Positions 19,301 to 31,209 of a stretch of DNA of 64,000 bases are shown here, piece by piece. The position numbers were made by a program, and so were the translations under genes. The DNA comes from Clonostachys chloroleuca (taxonomy: Eukaryota; Ascomycota; Sordariomycetes; Hypocreales; Bionectriaceae), in assembly GCA_037952775.1 (NCBI GenBank), contig JBANAY010000003.1, forward strand, positions 17,980,001 to 18,044,000, written 5' to 3'. Every line of letters starts with the position of its first letter. The stretch's first letter is position 1. The notes beneath the pieces are model-generated. The model did no database searches, was not told where the DNA came from, and saw nothing but the letters and a program-made list of their open reading frames with translations.

Positions 19301-20924
19301 TGGGTTATGGCGGCAGTTCTACAGCGCTGTGCATGCCACACACGTGTGCGTGTTCGTACCTGCCGTCTGTTATGTGAAAGGCCGATACGAGCAAGGCCTT
19401 GGCCAGATCCAGAATATCAGCATGCGTAATATTACACGGTGGTATCTTTGCCTGTGAGGATATTAGATCCATCTCCACCAACTGTTATGTCGTCCCCACT
19501 GGCATCCAGGTGCGATCCTTCTCTCACTGGCTAGCGGTTTGACATTGGGCTGTGCGTTAAGTGAGATAGCGCCTGTATGGTTTGTCATGTACGGACGCTT
19601 GTGGTTTTGGCCGATGACTCGATCCCGAGCCATGTGCTCCACAGCCCCGAATCTCACTCGCCCTGGCCGCTTGTTGCCTTGCGCTTTGCAAAAGGAGGGA
19701 GGGAGGGATGGCTAATGGTGAGTGATTGAACCTTCAAGATGGATTGGATTGGCACATCACCAAACAGTATACGCATACCGGCTAGCCTGTATGTGCCGCT
19801 GCCCCACACCGCCATTGACGGCAATGTGAAAGAACATATTGACGGTTGATAACTGCCTTGCTACGACGCTGATCGTGTTACCGAGAGGGAGTGACTGGGT
19901 TGGAGAGCGTGAATTGTTGGCAGTGCTCATGCTTGATCGATTCACCCCAACTGCTGGTGCTACGCTGAGGCCAGTACAACCAAATGATAGGGACGCCTCA
20001 ACCCATTCAGGGTTTTTTTTTTCGTTGCTTCTGGTGGAGATTCAAATCTCAGTCCCATGTATAAAAATCTGTCTGAATCTAACTCAAGTAGCGGGCCCCA
20101 GTTTGGCATAACGCATCCACCCCGGGTTTAACATTTTGGTCCGTCCACAACGCAAAGCAACTCGCTCCCACCACACGGCCGAGGACGAGGGACGGGGATG
20201 GGGATGGGTGCCCGTTGATTGGTAATCTCGTCCATGCTTTTGCCGTTGACCTGCCTCGCCAAGGCACTGACCCATGGCTGACCCTGGGCTCAGGTTCCGG
20301 CTCCTGCTCAGGCTCAGAGTCGGACTTGGGTCCAGCCGTGATGGGACCTTCGAGCATGCATGTGGGTAGACCCATGAAGCTAAGCGCAACGTCGGTCTCC
20401 TCTTCTTGGCTCTCTTGTAGTAGTAATGTGCAGATGGAGTAGTAACTGGGAACCCCGGTCTGGCTCTGCCCGCAGATCGCCTTTCAAGATCTGCAGGTAT
20501 GTATCCTCTTTTTGCTCCCTCGACCCTTCTTTCTTGCCGTCTGTTCTGTGCTTGAGAGCCTTATTTATAATACTATCGTGACGCCTCTGTCACCCTCCTT
20601 CACACTTCCCCTGCTTAGTTTCCTTTCCCTAACACACTTCTTCCATTCCTTCCTCTCAGGGTCGCCATTGAACCTTTAACCTAATCTCCACCTCCATTCT
20701 ACTTTTCGTCTTCTACTGCGATACTTGGTTCCAGGAAGAGAAGTCTCTGGCCACCAAAACTGCTCTTCAGCCCTCCCCGCGCGAAACTTTATCCGTGGGG
20801 AGGAAGTCAGGTTCCTCTTTGGTAACGACATTGGTCGATAGCCCAAATCTCGTTCTGTAGCCTATATATCAATTGACTTCCCTCCTTCCTCTAAAAGTAA
20901 ACATCGGGAATAATTTTCGACACA
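16385..20924. other. 4.5-kb intergenic region upstream of the ABC transporter
   Basis: No convincing gene, RNA gene or repeat is seen in this region; open frames are short, mostly without ATG, and not protein-like. The last 350 bp hold the ABC transporter promoter and leader. A TATA-like TTATTTATAATAC lies at 20561-20573, followed by strongly pyrimidine-rich DNA (20580-20720), usual near fungal transcription starts. The length of this region is large compared with the 0.3-1 kb gaps at the window ends. Confidence 0.45.
20561..20573 (+). promoter_or_regulatory. TATA-like element of the ABC transporter gene
   Basis: TTATTTATAATAC is followed by CT-rich DNA and lies about 350 bp upstream of the transporter ATG. 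Placement before a pyrimidine tract fits a core promoter with a long leader. This is a motif match only. Confidence 0.35.
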
Positions 20925-23900
20925 ATGCCGGGCCACGCTGCTGAGAAGAAGGATGAGCACAAGGCCACATCCGGCCACAGCCCTGACGAGATTGAGCAAA
21001 GGCCTGCGACTGGATCCCATGGCTCTGAGACAGCCACAGTCACGGACGATGAGAAGGCCGACGGGAAGGTCCACGACAAAGCCCGCACTTCTACTGAGCT
21101 CGCCCGCCTACGGTCTGGCATCTCAGTAGAGCAGGCGCAGGCTGACTTTGAGGAGCTACAGCGGGAGTTCACCGGCGTATCTCGAGCTAGCCGTAGAGAG
21201 CGGCGGCCACAAAGCCGTTGACCCTGAAAAGGGCGGCGAGCAATCCTCGGATTCTGGCTCCGTCTTTGATCTCGAGACTGCCCTGCGCGGTGACCTCGAC
21301 GCCGGCCACGAGGCTGGAATCCGCTCCAAGCACATTGGTGTGTACTGGGATGGACTTACCGTGAGGGGCTATGGTGGGCTCGCCAACTACGTCCAGACCT
21401 TCCCAGATGCGTTCGTCAACTTTTTCGACATTGTCTCCCCAGTGATCAACCTGCTTGGACTCGGCAAGAAACCCGTTGAGGCGACCATTCTGGACAACTT
21501 CCGTGGTGTCTGCAAGCCAGGTGAGATGATTCTGGTTCTGGGAAAGCCTGGTTCTGGCTGCACCACCTTCCTCAAAACGATTGCCAACCAACGCTATGGG
21601 TACACTGGCATTGATGGAGAGGTTCTGTACGGCCCATGGACTGCAAAGGAATTCGGCCGATACCGCGGAGAGGCCGTCTACAACGCCGAGGACGACATTC
21701 ACCACCCAACTTTGACCGTGGAGCAGACTCTTGGGTTCGCCCTTGATACCAAGATGCCTGCGAAGCGACCCGGAAACATGACCAAGGCTGCTTTCAAGGA
21801 GCATGTCATTACCATGCTGCTCAAGATGTTCAATATTGAGCACACCAGACACACCATCGTCGGAAACGCCTTCATCCGAGGTGTTTCGGGAGGTGAGCGC
21901 AAGCGTGTTTCCATTGCGGAGATGATGATCACAAAGGCATGCATTCTCTCCTGGGACAATTCTACTCGTGGACTGGACGCCAGTACCGCCCTGGACTTTA
22001 CCAAGTCCCTCCGAGTTCAGACTAATCTGTACAAAACAACCACTTTCGTTTCTCTCTATCAGGCTTCAGAAAACATTTACAACCTCTTCGACAAGGTCAT
22101 GGTCATCGACGAGGGCCGACAGGTCTACTTTGGCCCGATCAGCGAGGCTCGCGCCTACTTTGAAGGACTCGGCTTCGCCCCGCGCCCTCGACAGACCACC
22201 CCTGACTACGTTACGGGATGCACCGACGAGTTCGAGCGTGAATACGCCTCTGGTTACTCGGAAAAGAACGCCCCACACTCCTCCCTGACCCTGCTGGAAG
22301 CATTCAACAAGTCTGACATCAAGAAGCGATTGGATGCCGAGATGGAGGAGTACAAGGCCGGACTTCACCTTGAGCAAGGTGCACATGACGATTTCCAGGT
22401 TGCCGTCAAGGAAAGCAAGCGAATGTCTTCTCATAAGTCGGCTTATCAGGTTGGCTTCCACTTGCAAATGTGGGCGCTCATGAAGCGTCAGTTCTCTCTC
22501 AAAATCCAGGACCGCTTTAACCTCTCTCTCTCCTGGATTCGAAGCATCATCATCGCCATCGTCCTCGGTACCCTCTATCTCAACCTCGGTGAAACCTCCG
22601 CCAGCGCCTTCTCCAAGGGTGGTCTTCTGTTCGTCGCCCTGCTCTTCAACGCCTTCCAGGCCTTCTCTGAATTGGGAAGTACCATGGTTGGGCGAGCCAT
22701 TGTGAACAAACACCGAGCGTACGCCTTCCACCGACCCTCTGCTCTCTGGCTCGGCCAGCTTGCTGTAGACACTTGCTTCTCGGCGACGGAAATTCTGGTC
22801 TTCTCCATCATCGTTTACTTCATGACGAATCTGTTCCGCGATGCTGGGGCTTTCTTTACGTTCTACCTCATGATCGTAGTCGGAAACCTGTGCATGGCTC
22901 TGTTCTTCAGATGCATTGCCTGCGCCAGTCCCGACTTTGATTACGCGATCAAATTTGCTGTCGTTACCATTACGTTCCTTGTCACAACCTCGGGCTATCT
23001 TATCCAGTACAGCGTTCAGAAGGTGTGGCTGCGATGGATCTACTGGGTCAATGTGCTGGGGCTGGCCTTTAGCTCGTTGATGCAAAACGAGTTCACCAGG
23101 ATCGAAATGACTTGCACGGATGACTCCTTGATCCCCGCCGGGGAAGGATACGACGACATCAACCACCAGGTCTGCACTCTTGCCGGATCAAATGCCGGCA
23201 GCAGTCTGGTGGATGGCGCCGAGTACATCTCCAAGGCGTTCCAGTACAACAAGGGCGAGCTGTGGCGGAACTTTGGAATCATCATTGCCTTGATTGTTTT
23301 CTTCCTCTTTTGCAACGTGACTCTGGGAGAGCTCGTCCGGTTCGGTATGGAGGGTAATGCGGCCAAGACATTCACCAAACCCAACGAGGAGCGTAAGAAG
23401 CTTAACGAGACTCTCGTTGAGAAGCGGGATGCTCGTCGTAAGGATAAGACGCAGGAATCTGGTTCCGACTTGACGATCGCTTCCGAGAGCATCCTCACAT
23501 GGGAGAATCTCAACTACGATGTGCCCGTTCCTGGTGGTACCCGACGTCTGCTCAACAATGTGTTTGGATATGTTAGGCCTGGCGAGTTGACTGCTCTTAT
23601 GGGAGCATCAGGTAAGTCAAAGAGAATCCCTTGCCAACTTTGTCCACTTAGACTAACGACATGTAAAGGTGCCGGCAAAACAACTCTGCTCGATGTGCTT
23701 GCGGCGAGGAAAAACATTGGTGTCATCCAGGGCGACGTCCTTGTCGATGGCGTGAAGCCAGGAAAACAGTTCCAGCGATCAACGTCTTATGCCGAACAGC
23801 TTGATGTCCACGAGCCAACTCAGACCGTCCGAGAGGCTCTTCGATTCTCCGCCGAACTCCGCCAGCCCTACGAAACCCCCATTGCCGAACGCCATGCCTA

Positions 23901-25576
23901 TTGCGAGGAGATCATCAGTCTGCTTGAGATGGAGGAGATTGCCGACGCTATTATTGGATCCCCTGAGGCTGGACTGACTGTTGAACAGCGCAAGCGTGTC
24001 ACAATCGGTGTCGAGTTGGCCGCAAAGCCCGAGCTGCTGCTGTTCCTGGACGAGCCCACATCTGGTCTTGACAGCCAGAGCGCCTTCAACATTGTTCGAT
24101 TCCTGAAGAAGTTGGCTGCCTCTGGACAAGCCATTCTGTGCACGATTCACCAACCTAATGCTGCTCTGTTCGAGAACTTCGATCGCCTTCTGCTCCTCCA
24201 GCGTGGTGGCCAGACCGTCTACTTCGGCGACATCGGCAAGGATGCCCACGTTCTGCGAGACTACCTCAAGCGACACGGCGCTGAGGCTGCCCCTACTGAC
24301 AATGTCGCCGAGTTTATGCTGGAAGCTATTGGTGCCGGAAGTGCTCCCCGCGTGGGCGACCGCGACTGGGGTGACATTTGGCTGGACAGTCCCGAGCTCG
24401 CGGCCACCAAGGATGCCATCATCCAGATGAAGCGCGAGCGTGTTTCTGCAACAAGCCAATCGAACCCGGAGCTCGAGAAGGAATACGCCTCTCCCATTCA
24501 GCACCAACTGAAGGTCGTCTGCACCCGTATGTTCCGTGCGTACTGGCGTACACCCAACTACCTCTTCACCAGGATGTTCAGCCACGTCGCCGTCGCGCTG
24601 ATTACCGGTCTGACCTTCCTGAACTTGGATGATTCGAGAGCTTCCCTCCAGAACAAGATCTTCGTCATGTTCCAGGTAAGCATTTCCCCCAAAAGTTTGT
24701 ACTCTAACCACACACTAACTCTTGGCACTAGATCACCGTCCTTCCGGCACTCATCATGTCCCAAGTAGAAGTCATGTTCCATATCAAGCGTGGTCTCTTC
24801 TTCCGTGAAGCCTCGGCCAAGATGTACTCGCCCATCACATTTGCCAGCGCCATCTCGCTGGCTGAGCTGCCATACTCGGTTCTTTGCGCAGTGGTCTTCT
24901 TCCTACCTCTGTACTTCATGCCTGGATTCCAGACAGAAGCTTCTCGGGCCGGGTATCAATTCCTCTTGGTGCTTGTAACAGAGTGCTTCGCCGTGGGCCT
25001 GGCTCAGGGACTTGCCTCACTTACACCAGAGCCCCGGGTTTCCACACAGTTCGACCCCTTCATCATCATCACCTTCGCCCTGTTCTGCGGCGTCACCATC
25101 CCATACCCCCAGATGCCCAAGGGCTACTCGTCCTGGCTCTATCACCTGGACCCCTTCACTCGTCTCATCAGCGGAGCCGTCACAACCGCTCTACACGATC
25201 TCAAGGTTGTCTGCAAGACCTCGGAGCTCAACCTCTTTACCGCCCCCGACGGCATGACCTGCGGAGAATACATGGAGCCCTTCTTCTCCCGCGGCGGGGC
25301 GGGCTACATCACCAACAACGACACGCAGAACTGCGAGTACTGCGCCTACGGCGTCGGCGACGAGTTCTACACCCCGCTGAACATGTCCTTCGATACCCGC
25401 TGGAGGGATCTGGGCATTCTCATCGCCTTTGCCGCCAGCAACATGGTGATTTTGTTCGTTGCGGTAAGTTTTAATCCTATAAACGTGTCTTGTTTAAGAC
25501 AAAAAAAAACGCGTTAGACAAGTGGAGACTAACATGCAATTTGCAGAGCCGATTCCTGAACTTTAACAAGCGGTAA
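20925..25576 (+). CDS. PDR-type (ABCG) full-size ABC transporter
   Basis: An ATP-driven plasma-membrane efflux pump of about 1,484 aa with the (NBD-TMD)2 order of pleiotropic drug resistance pumps. NBD1: Walker A with Cys for Lys (GKPGSGCTTFLKTI, normal for PDR), signature VSGGERKRVSIAEMM, degenerate Walker B WDNSTRGLD. First six-helix block follows. NBD2: canonical Walker A GASGAGKTTLLDVL, divergent signature LTVEQRKRVTIGVEL, Walker B LLFLDEPTSGLD. Second helix block ends in SRFLNFNKR. Exons 20925-23611, 23669-24675, 24732-25463 and 25547-25576; intron 1 splits Walker A of NBD2 and has a GACTAAC branch site. The N-terminus (ELQREFTGVSRASRRE) and the rest (HKAVDPEKGGEQ onward) are in different frames, needing one base removed, or two added, at about 21180-21210. 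Substrates cannot be told; azoles, toxins or plant phenolics are typical. Confidence 0.93.
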
Positions 25577-26239
25577 ACAAAAAGTACTGATTTATTTAAT
25601 ATTTCCGGGAGGACAAAAAATAGGAGGTTGGGTTGAGGAAACCCAAGAACAAGACTGATATAGAGAAAGAATAGATGAAAGTAGAATTAGGACCCGGCTA
25701 ATTCATTTCATTGTAATATTGAATAATGATTGAATCTGTGTATCACGCTGCCATCAGGATGAAATCTGCTGAGTAGGAATAGTCTACGACTCCTAACAGA
25801 CGATGATTGACTATCTATGAGAATTGAATATTTGCTACACTGTAATAAGAGCCACCACGTTGACGTTCTGTTCTCATTCTGTCGGTATCTAGTGGCAATC
25901 TAGCCAGACATGGATGTGAGAAACTCGGATTCTTCTCTGTCATGATGTTCAAAGTCTGCTTGGATACCCTAACAGGTTACCAACTCCCCTCTTGATGAGA
26001 AGCATATCGAACCGCTACTTGAGAGACTATTATAGATGCTTCCCATTTACAGTAATAAATAATTTCAGCTTGTAGCTCCTGCCCCTTTGCCCTTCTGTCT
26101 TATGTTACCGCCAACCAGTGCCCCTCAATTTGGTGTCTCGTGTTATCAACCAACTACTTGCAAGGAAACTTGTCTTGACATGATTAACTCCGAATAATCC
26201 CTTTCGATGCCGTCCGAGTAGGTGTTCCGTTAATTATCT
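25577..26239. other. Intergenic, 3' of the ABC transporter
   Basis: AT-rich DNA (many TATT/AATA runs at 25590-25760 and 26040-26070) suiting 3' processing of the transporter message. No coding signal is seen. Confidence 0.45.
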
Positions 26240-27230
26240 AGATATCCTGATAGACACCCATCCAAAGGCTTCGATATCGCTCCTTCCCGCAGAGCCGCAC
26301 TCAGGCTCCAACTCGACCACATAAGGACATCACTCCTTCCTGTCTATGCAAATGCCAACCATAATATTTTATATTCACGTAAGTCAAGTTAATACCTATT
26401 ACTACCTAGACACGCAACTCGATCAAGCCCTACAGGTACTCGAATATCGACAATTCCAACCAACTTTGTAAGAAGTTGGGCATCCTCTCGGAGATATAGA
26501 TTGACTTGGTCGAATCTTGGAAGGAAGCGCAGATGGAGGATGGAATGTGCTTTAGCTTCTCACAGTAAACAACCGAAAGCCTAACGGAGGCGCATAAGGT
26601 CATTCAAAAGTTCGCTCCCACCCCCACGGATTGGTTCGACTAAAAAATCCCATCAATGCCACGACGAGAATCTTAGGCAGGGATCGCACCAAATCAGCCA
26701 GTTCGAAGAAAGATCCATAGCACCGCCAGCCCCTACTGATCCCATGGGGTACGACTTCGACGACGACGCATCTGACAATTCATGCGACGAATGTACCTCA
26801 GACAGTGGCTACGTAGTTGAGGCTGTAAAACCCAGACCTCCCTCAATAACTCCATTTGTCTTCTTCTCCTGTTCTTCATCTTCGACCAGGCCGAACTAAC
26901 TGTCAAATTGATCCAATAGCACATGATTAAGGTCTCAGGAATGTTGACCATCATGGAAATAGATCAAACAAGCAGAGCACCGGGCAACAGTGATCATGAG
27001 GGAACTCGTCATTTCGCTGCGGCAGGCCCACAAGATGTTTCTTCGAGCGTCAGTCATATAATAGCTCTCCGGATCTACTATATGTAAGTCTTATTCGCCT
27101 CTCGTCGTCTAACTCCATGGCTATTCTCGTATTATTGCAAGCTGGATGCTATTCAATCTCACTATACTGACTATTCTCCAGAAATGAGGTCTCGTGTGCC
27201 CCCTGTCTTCTGTTCACAATATAAACCGAC
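26240..27230 (+). pseudogene. Decayed multi-exon gene of unknown family
   Basis: Protein-like stretches in changing frames are separated by good splice signals. Segment 1, ending at 26378, reads HPSKGFDIAPSRRAAL... then LLPVYANANHNILYS before a GTAAGT donor. An acceptor at 26435 starts segment 2 (NIDNSNQLCKKLGILSEI), which continues through in-frame TAG 26497, TAA 26566 and TAA 26641 (DLVESWKEAQMEDGMCF, SLTEAHKVIQKFAPTPTDWF). Segment 3 in the next frame reads QISQFEERSIAPPAPTDP, MGYDFDDDASDNSCDECTSD, GYVVEA; a GTAAAA donor and a CTAAC branch with AATAG acceptor lead to HMIKVSGMLTIMEIDQTSR. Another GTAAGT intron follows near 27084-27180. The stops are of the CAR-to-TAR type. I do not recognise the family. 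A live gene with unrecognised splicing is the alternative. Confidence 0.45.
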
Positions 27231-30200
27231 ATACATATGCCCCAAAGAGCTCATTTCAGTGTTTCCAAGATGGGTCGAAGTACGCACATCGATGGTGACA
27301 ACTGTGCATATCAAAGTCATCGACAAGGGAGTTCACACATTAGACATCAAATCACCAGAACAATCCACAATAGACGAGACAAAAAGTCTATCATTCGCTT
27401 ACTATTGTGGCTCGTGTTATCAAAGCAAACAGTAAGCCTACAATTTCCATTGGAGGTTAAACAGGCGGCTTGGTGTGACGCATCCTTTCTTCAAGGACTG
27501 TCGATCAGTAGCAGACAGTAAGCACGCACAGCATATCTTATGCGAGACATTCGCAAACTCAAACGGGTCCAGATGAGGCTGTTCGTGGCCGTCGGCCCTC
27601 TCCAAGCCCGACGAATTCGTGCCCGTGAGATACGACGTGCTAATAATAGAAATTCACATACAACGCTGACAGATTCGCACGCTTGCCAGTGGGTGGTGGT
27701 TGGGCAATGTAGGACTTGCACCGTGGTTCAGAGTGTGGCAGATGGTTCCCTCGAAGTTGATTACTGGTCAGATATTCCCGCATCAGGTCCACCGGCGAAT
27801 GCAAGATCGAGTTCATGGCCAGTTCTAGTCAGTCCAGTCTAGGTTGGTCGGGGTTCCCTCTCGTGGGTGACGGCGGAAGAGACCACGCCGCTCTGCAGCA
27901 CAGTTCGTTCTCGAACAAGGCTAGAATGCTACCTCAGCATACCACTCACGCTTGCATCCATGCCCAACAGGAAGCAACATCGACACGCAGGCCAAGTACA
28001 CCCCTCCCCCTCCAGCCCCTTCCGTGTGCCACACCAGAGCAGTAGGATGGGTAGATGGACTGTGCCCGTTAAGCATTACCCTTTTATGCCTGGTCCACGT
28101 GCTGGGCTTCACTGCATACAGGTTTTTTTTAACGTTCTGACCATAGGACCCATTTCCCTCTACCGCAGCAGACATGCAGGTGCTGGTTGGACGCTGTAGG
28201 CGCTTACCACCACGCCCGTATAGAAGGGCTCTCGTCATCACCACGAATCCTCATCACACAGCGTCACAGCATCCCCACACCACCCTCCCCATCGCAGCAA
28301 ACGGTTGGTCTGGCCGATATGCGATGCACATGTAAGTGTCTTGTTCTCACCCAGTCTCATTTATTTTAGTCACCACCCGAGGCAGATGTGTCAAAAGAGG
28401 GGTGAGCGATATGTAAAAATAGAGGGGACCAGCCAAGAGGAGGGGAAGCAGCAGGCACTCGCCAGACCGGACGAGCAATTGCGAAAAGCTCGCACCCGGT
28501 ACATACTACCTCGTTGAGCGAATGCAGCCAGCGCTCGCTTCTACGACGTGAGGGTGCGGGGGAGGGGAAGGCCAAGGACGAAGCAAGTGGTTGCGCCGCC
28601 GGGATCGAGCGTGTATGTAATACTGCCGACGGCCTGCGTCCTCAAGTCCGCAAATGGCGCATTGATCATTACGGGTAAGTCCAGGCAAGTCCCGAGGCAA
28701 GGCTGCAGCGACGCGCTTGCATGGCGAATGATACGGACATGGACATTGCAGGAGGAAGACGAAGGAATGCACTGTGGCGGCGAGCCCTGTCCCGCATCTC
28801 ACGTTGGACCAGCAAGGAGGGAACCGGGTCTCACTGGTCCAACCCTGCCACTGCTGCTGCAACCGCATTGTATCGCCGACGTGCAGATGCGTCTGGCTGC
28901 TCATGTTGTGCTGTGGGGATGGAGAGAGCGAATACGGATGTGCTGCTGCGTTGTCTCTCGATGAATGGACACTAGGAACGGCTACCGACATCACATGTCG
29001 CCTGCTTCGGTAGCAGCCCCCTCCAGCGATGTGGAGGGAGAACTAGACAATGTGCACTGGAGACGAGAAGACGCCAAGCTGTTTTCTTCCATGGTCACCA
29101 GTGGCTAGTGGGTTGGCTGCACGGACAGAGGCCACTAACAGTAGCCGGGGGCGGCCCGAAGCCAAATGCAATTGCGGCGGTGGTAAATGTAATAATCAGT
29201 GGGCTATTACATATATTATTAATCCTGCAAACATCCATCCAAGACACTGTCCTCCCAGGATGCAAGCAATGTGCTACCTGCGTGCTTCATGCCTGCAGGG
29301 TGCATGGCATGCACACCCGTCCATCGAGCTCAGCCATCCATTTCGATCAATTTGACCAAAAAAAAAAAAAATCATGTTAGCGGCAACCAACGAAACATCG
29401 GGGACCGCCGGCATCCAGCCTCCAGCCAATGCTGACGGCCCCATTGTCACGAACAATGACTTTTTCCACTTCCATTCCACTTCCCCCTTTTCCCAATCTC
29501 AACCTAAAATTCGGCGATCTAATGCCCGCCCCCTATTCCCATTATTCTTCAAACAGCCTCGCCCCCCAATATCAGCAATCAATGGGTCTTTTGGCCAACG
29601 GAACACAGGGGACGTTTCCGACATGACTCGTCTCTGTGTCCTTGCCCCTCCCCCCCTTTTCCCTGTTTCCCTGCCCCGTTGATTCTTTTTGGGACAATTA
29701 TTATCCGCCCCCATGTTCCTCCTCATGCGACTCGCTCGCTGTTCCTACATGCATGCATGGTAACCCAGGCACAGTACGACATCCTCGACTCACCCCCTCC
29801 TTCTTCCCAAACCATGGCCTCTTCCCGCTGCCCAGAACGTGGCGGACGCATGACCTCATCGCACAAGTGTGTCCCGCCCATCGCATCGAACTCCCACTGT
29901 ACCCACAGCCGCCAAACCGGTGATCAGCAAACCATCAGTCCCCCCCCGGGCCAAAGTCCATGGTTCCTGCTTCCGGTCCCTGCTTTTCCCCTTCCCCCCC
30001 ATGTGGTCTCAGCGACGTAATTGATCCTCCGCCTTCCCGCCAGGTGATTACCATGGTTTGACGTAACGGGCTTCAAGAATATCATGTCCAGAACTGGGCA
30101 AAGGCGATGAGGGGAAAGGTTGGACGGCGTCGAGGGCTTGTTACCTGTTATAGGTATGAATGGTACATTTTCAAGTTTACCTCATGAACATCACAATTAG

Positions 30201-31209
30201 CAAAGGTAAGGGAAGAGCAAATGCAAGAACTGCAATTTTTTTTTTATGTTTTTGTGTGTTTTCTATGTATCAAAACCACTACTTGCCCGCAAGCAAGGTT
30301 GCTAACTAAATAAAAATTGCGCCCATGGAAAATCCCGAGAAGAGATGAGAGATGAAAGCGAGAAGTGAAAAGCGTGTGGCTTCCAGAAAATAAAACTACC
30401 TATCGAGATAAAAAAGAATAAATTGATCCGTCACCCACTGAGGCGTATAAGCCATCCGGGTGTGTGCGCCCAAACTTCAGAAAACGTTATTAACCGTAAG
30501 GTATCTCGTATCTATTCCTCCATTCTAAAACATGTCCGAAAAATCAATAAAAGCAAAGTTCCACCAAATCCCAACTTTTCCATCCCAATCGCAGAAACAA
30601 ATGGAACCACAAAAGAAACGTGTGTAGGGAGTCATCATGTCATCAGTCGATGAACCCTCCTTGTCTTCCCTCCCCATTGTATCTTTCCTCCGCTGCGCGT
30701 CTCAGCCTCTAACCGGCCCCCGACTTCCAGAGCGAATAAAAAAATTGCTGGGTATCTTGAAGGAAAATAAAACTCCTGTTAAGAAATAGGCCTCCACGCA
30801 TGTGCGTTTGCTGGTACAGGTCGCCCTTTGCATTCTTAGGAAAAAGTTGTGTTGGTATAATAGAAATGATGTGCCCTTCGGAAAATGGCACATTGAGATA
30901 AAAAGCGGTCCTTTTGAGATTGACCGAGGGTATCCAAAGGAAATCCGGGAAATCAATAATTGTAATGTACAGTCCTTTCGTCGGCCTCTCCATCCGGTGG
31001 GAAATATAAAATCCTCAGTTGGGTCCGGATCCATATCAAGCCACACATGGCCAAGGATCACATAACGGGAAACGGTAGAGTAGGTTAGCCTCAGGAGGGT
31101 GGGTAAATGGTTCCGTTAGCTTGATGGTGAGGACATTAGAGGTGTAGGTGTGTGCATGTTATGTGATGTGAGTCCGGGGGATAAGGGTCGATATTGTAGC
31201 AGTAGCCAT
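27231..31209. other. Intergenic region, 4 kb
   Basis: No intact gene is supported. A short ATG frame at 27184-27435 may be a further piece of the decayed gene on its left. The rest has scattered short open frames, a C-rich stretch around 29640-30000 and an A13 run near 29358. The DNA next to 31210 should include the 3' UTR of the neighbouring minus-strand gene. Confidence 0.4.

Noticed and set aside
22066..23166. 366-codon minus-strand frame opposite the ABC transporter
   Set aside because: A shadow frame caused by the codon bias of the transporter. The plus-strand frame has all PDR motifs; the minus frame has none.
28500..29000. Several overlapping frames of 80-160 codons
   Set aside because: They are GC-rich non-coding DNA with Arg/Cys/Trp/His-rich translations in many frames; none stands out and none has splice-linked partners.
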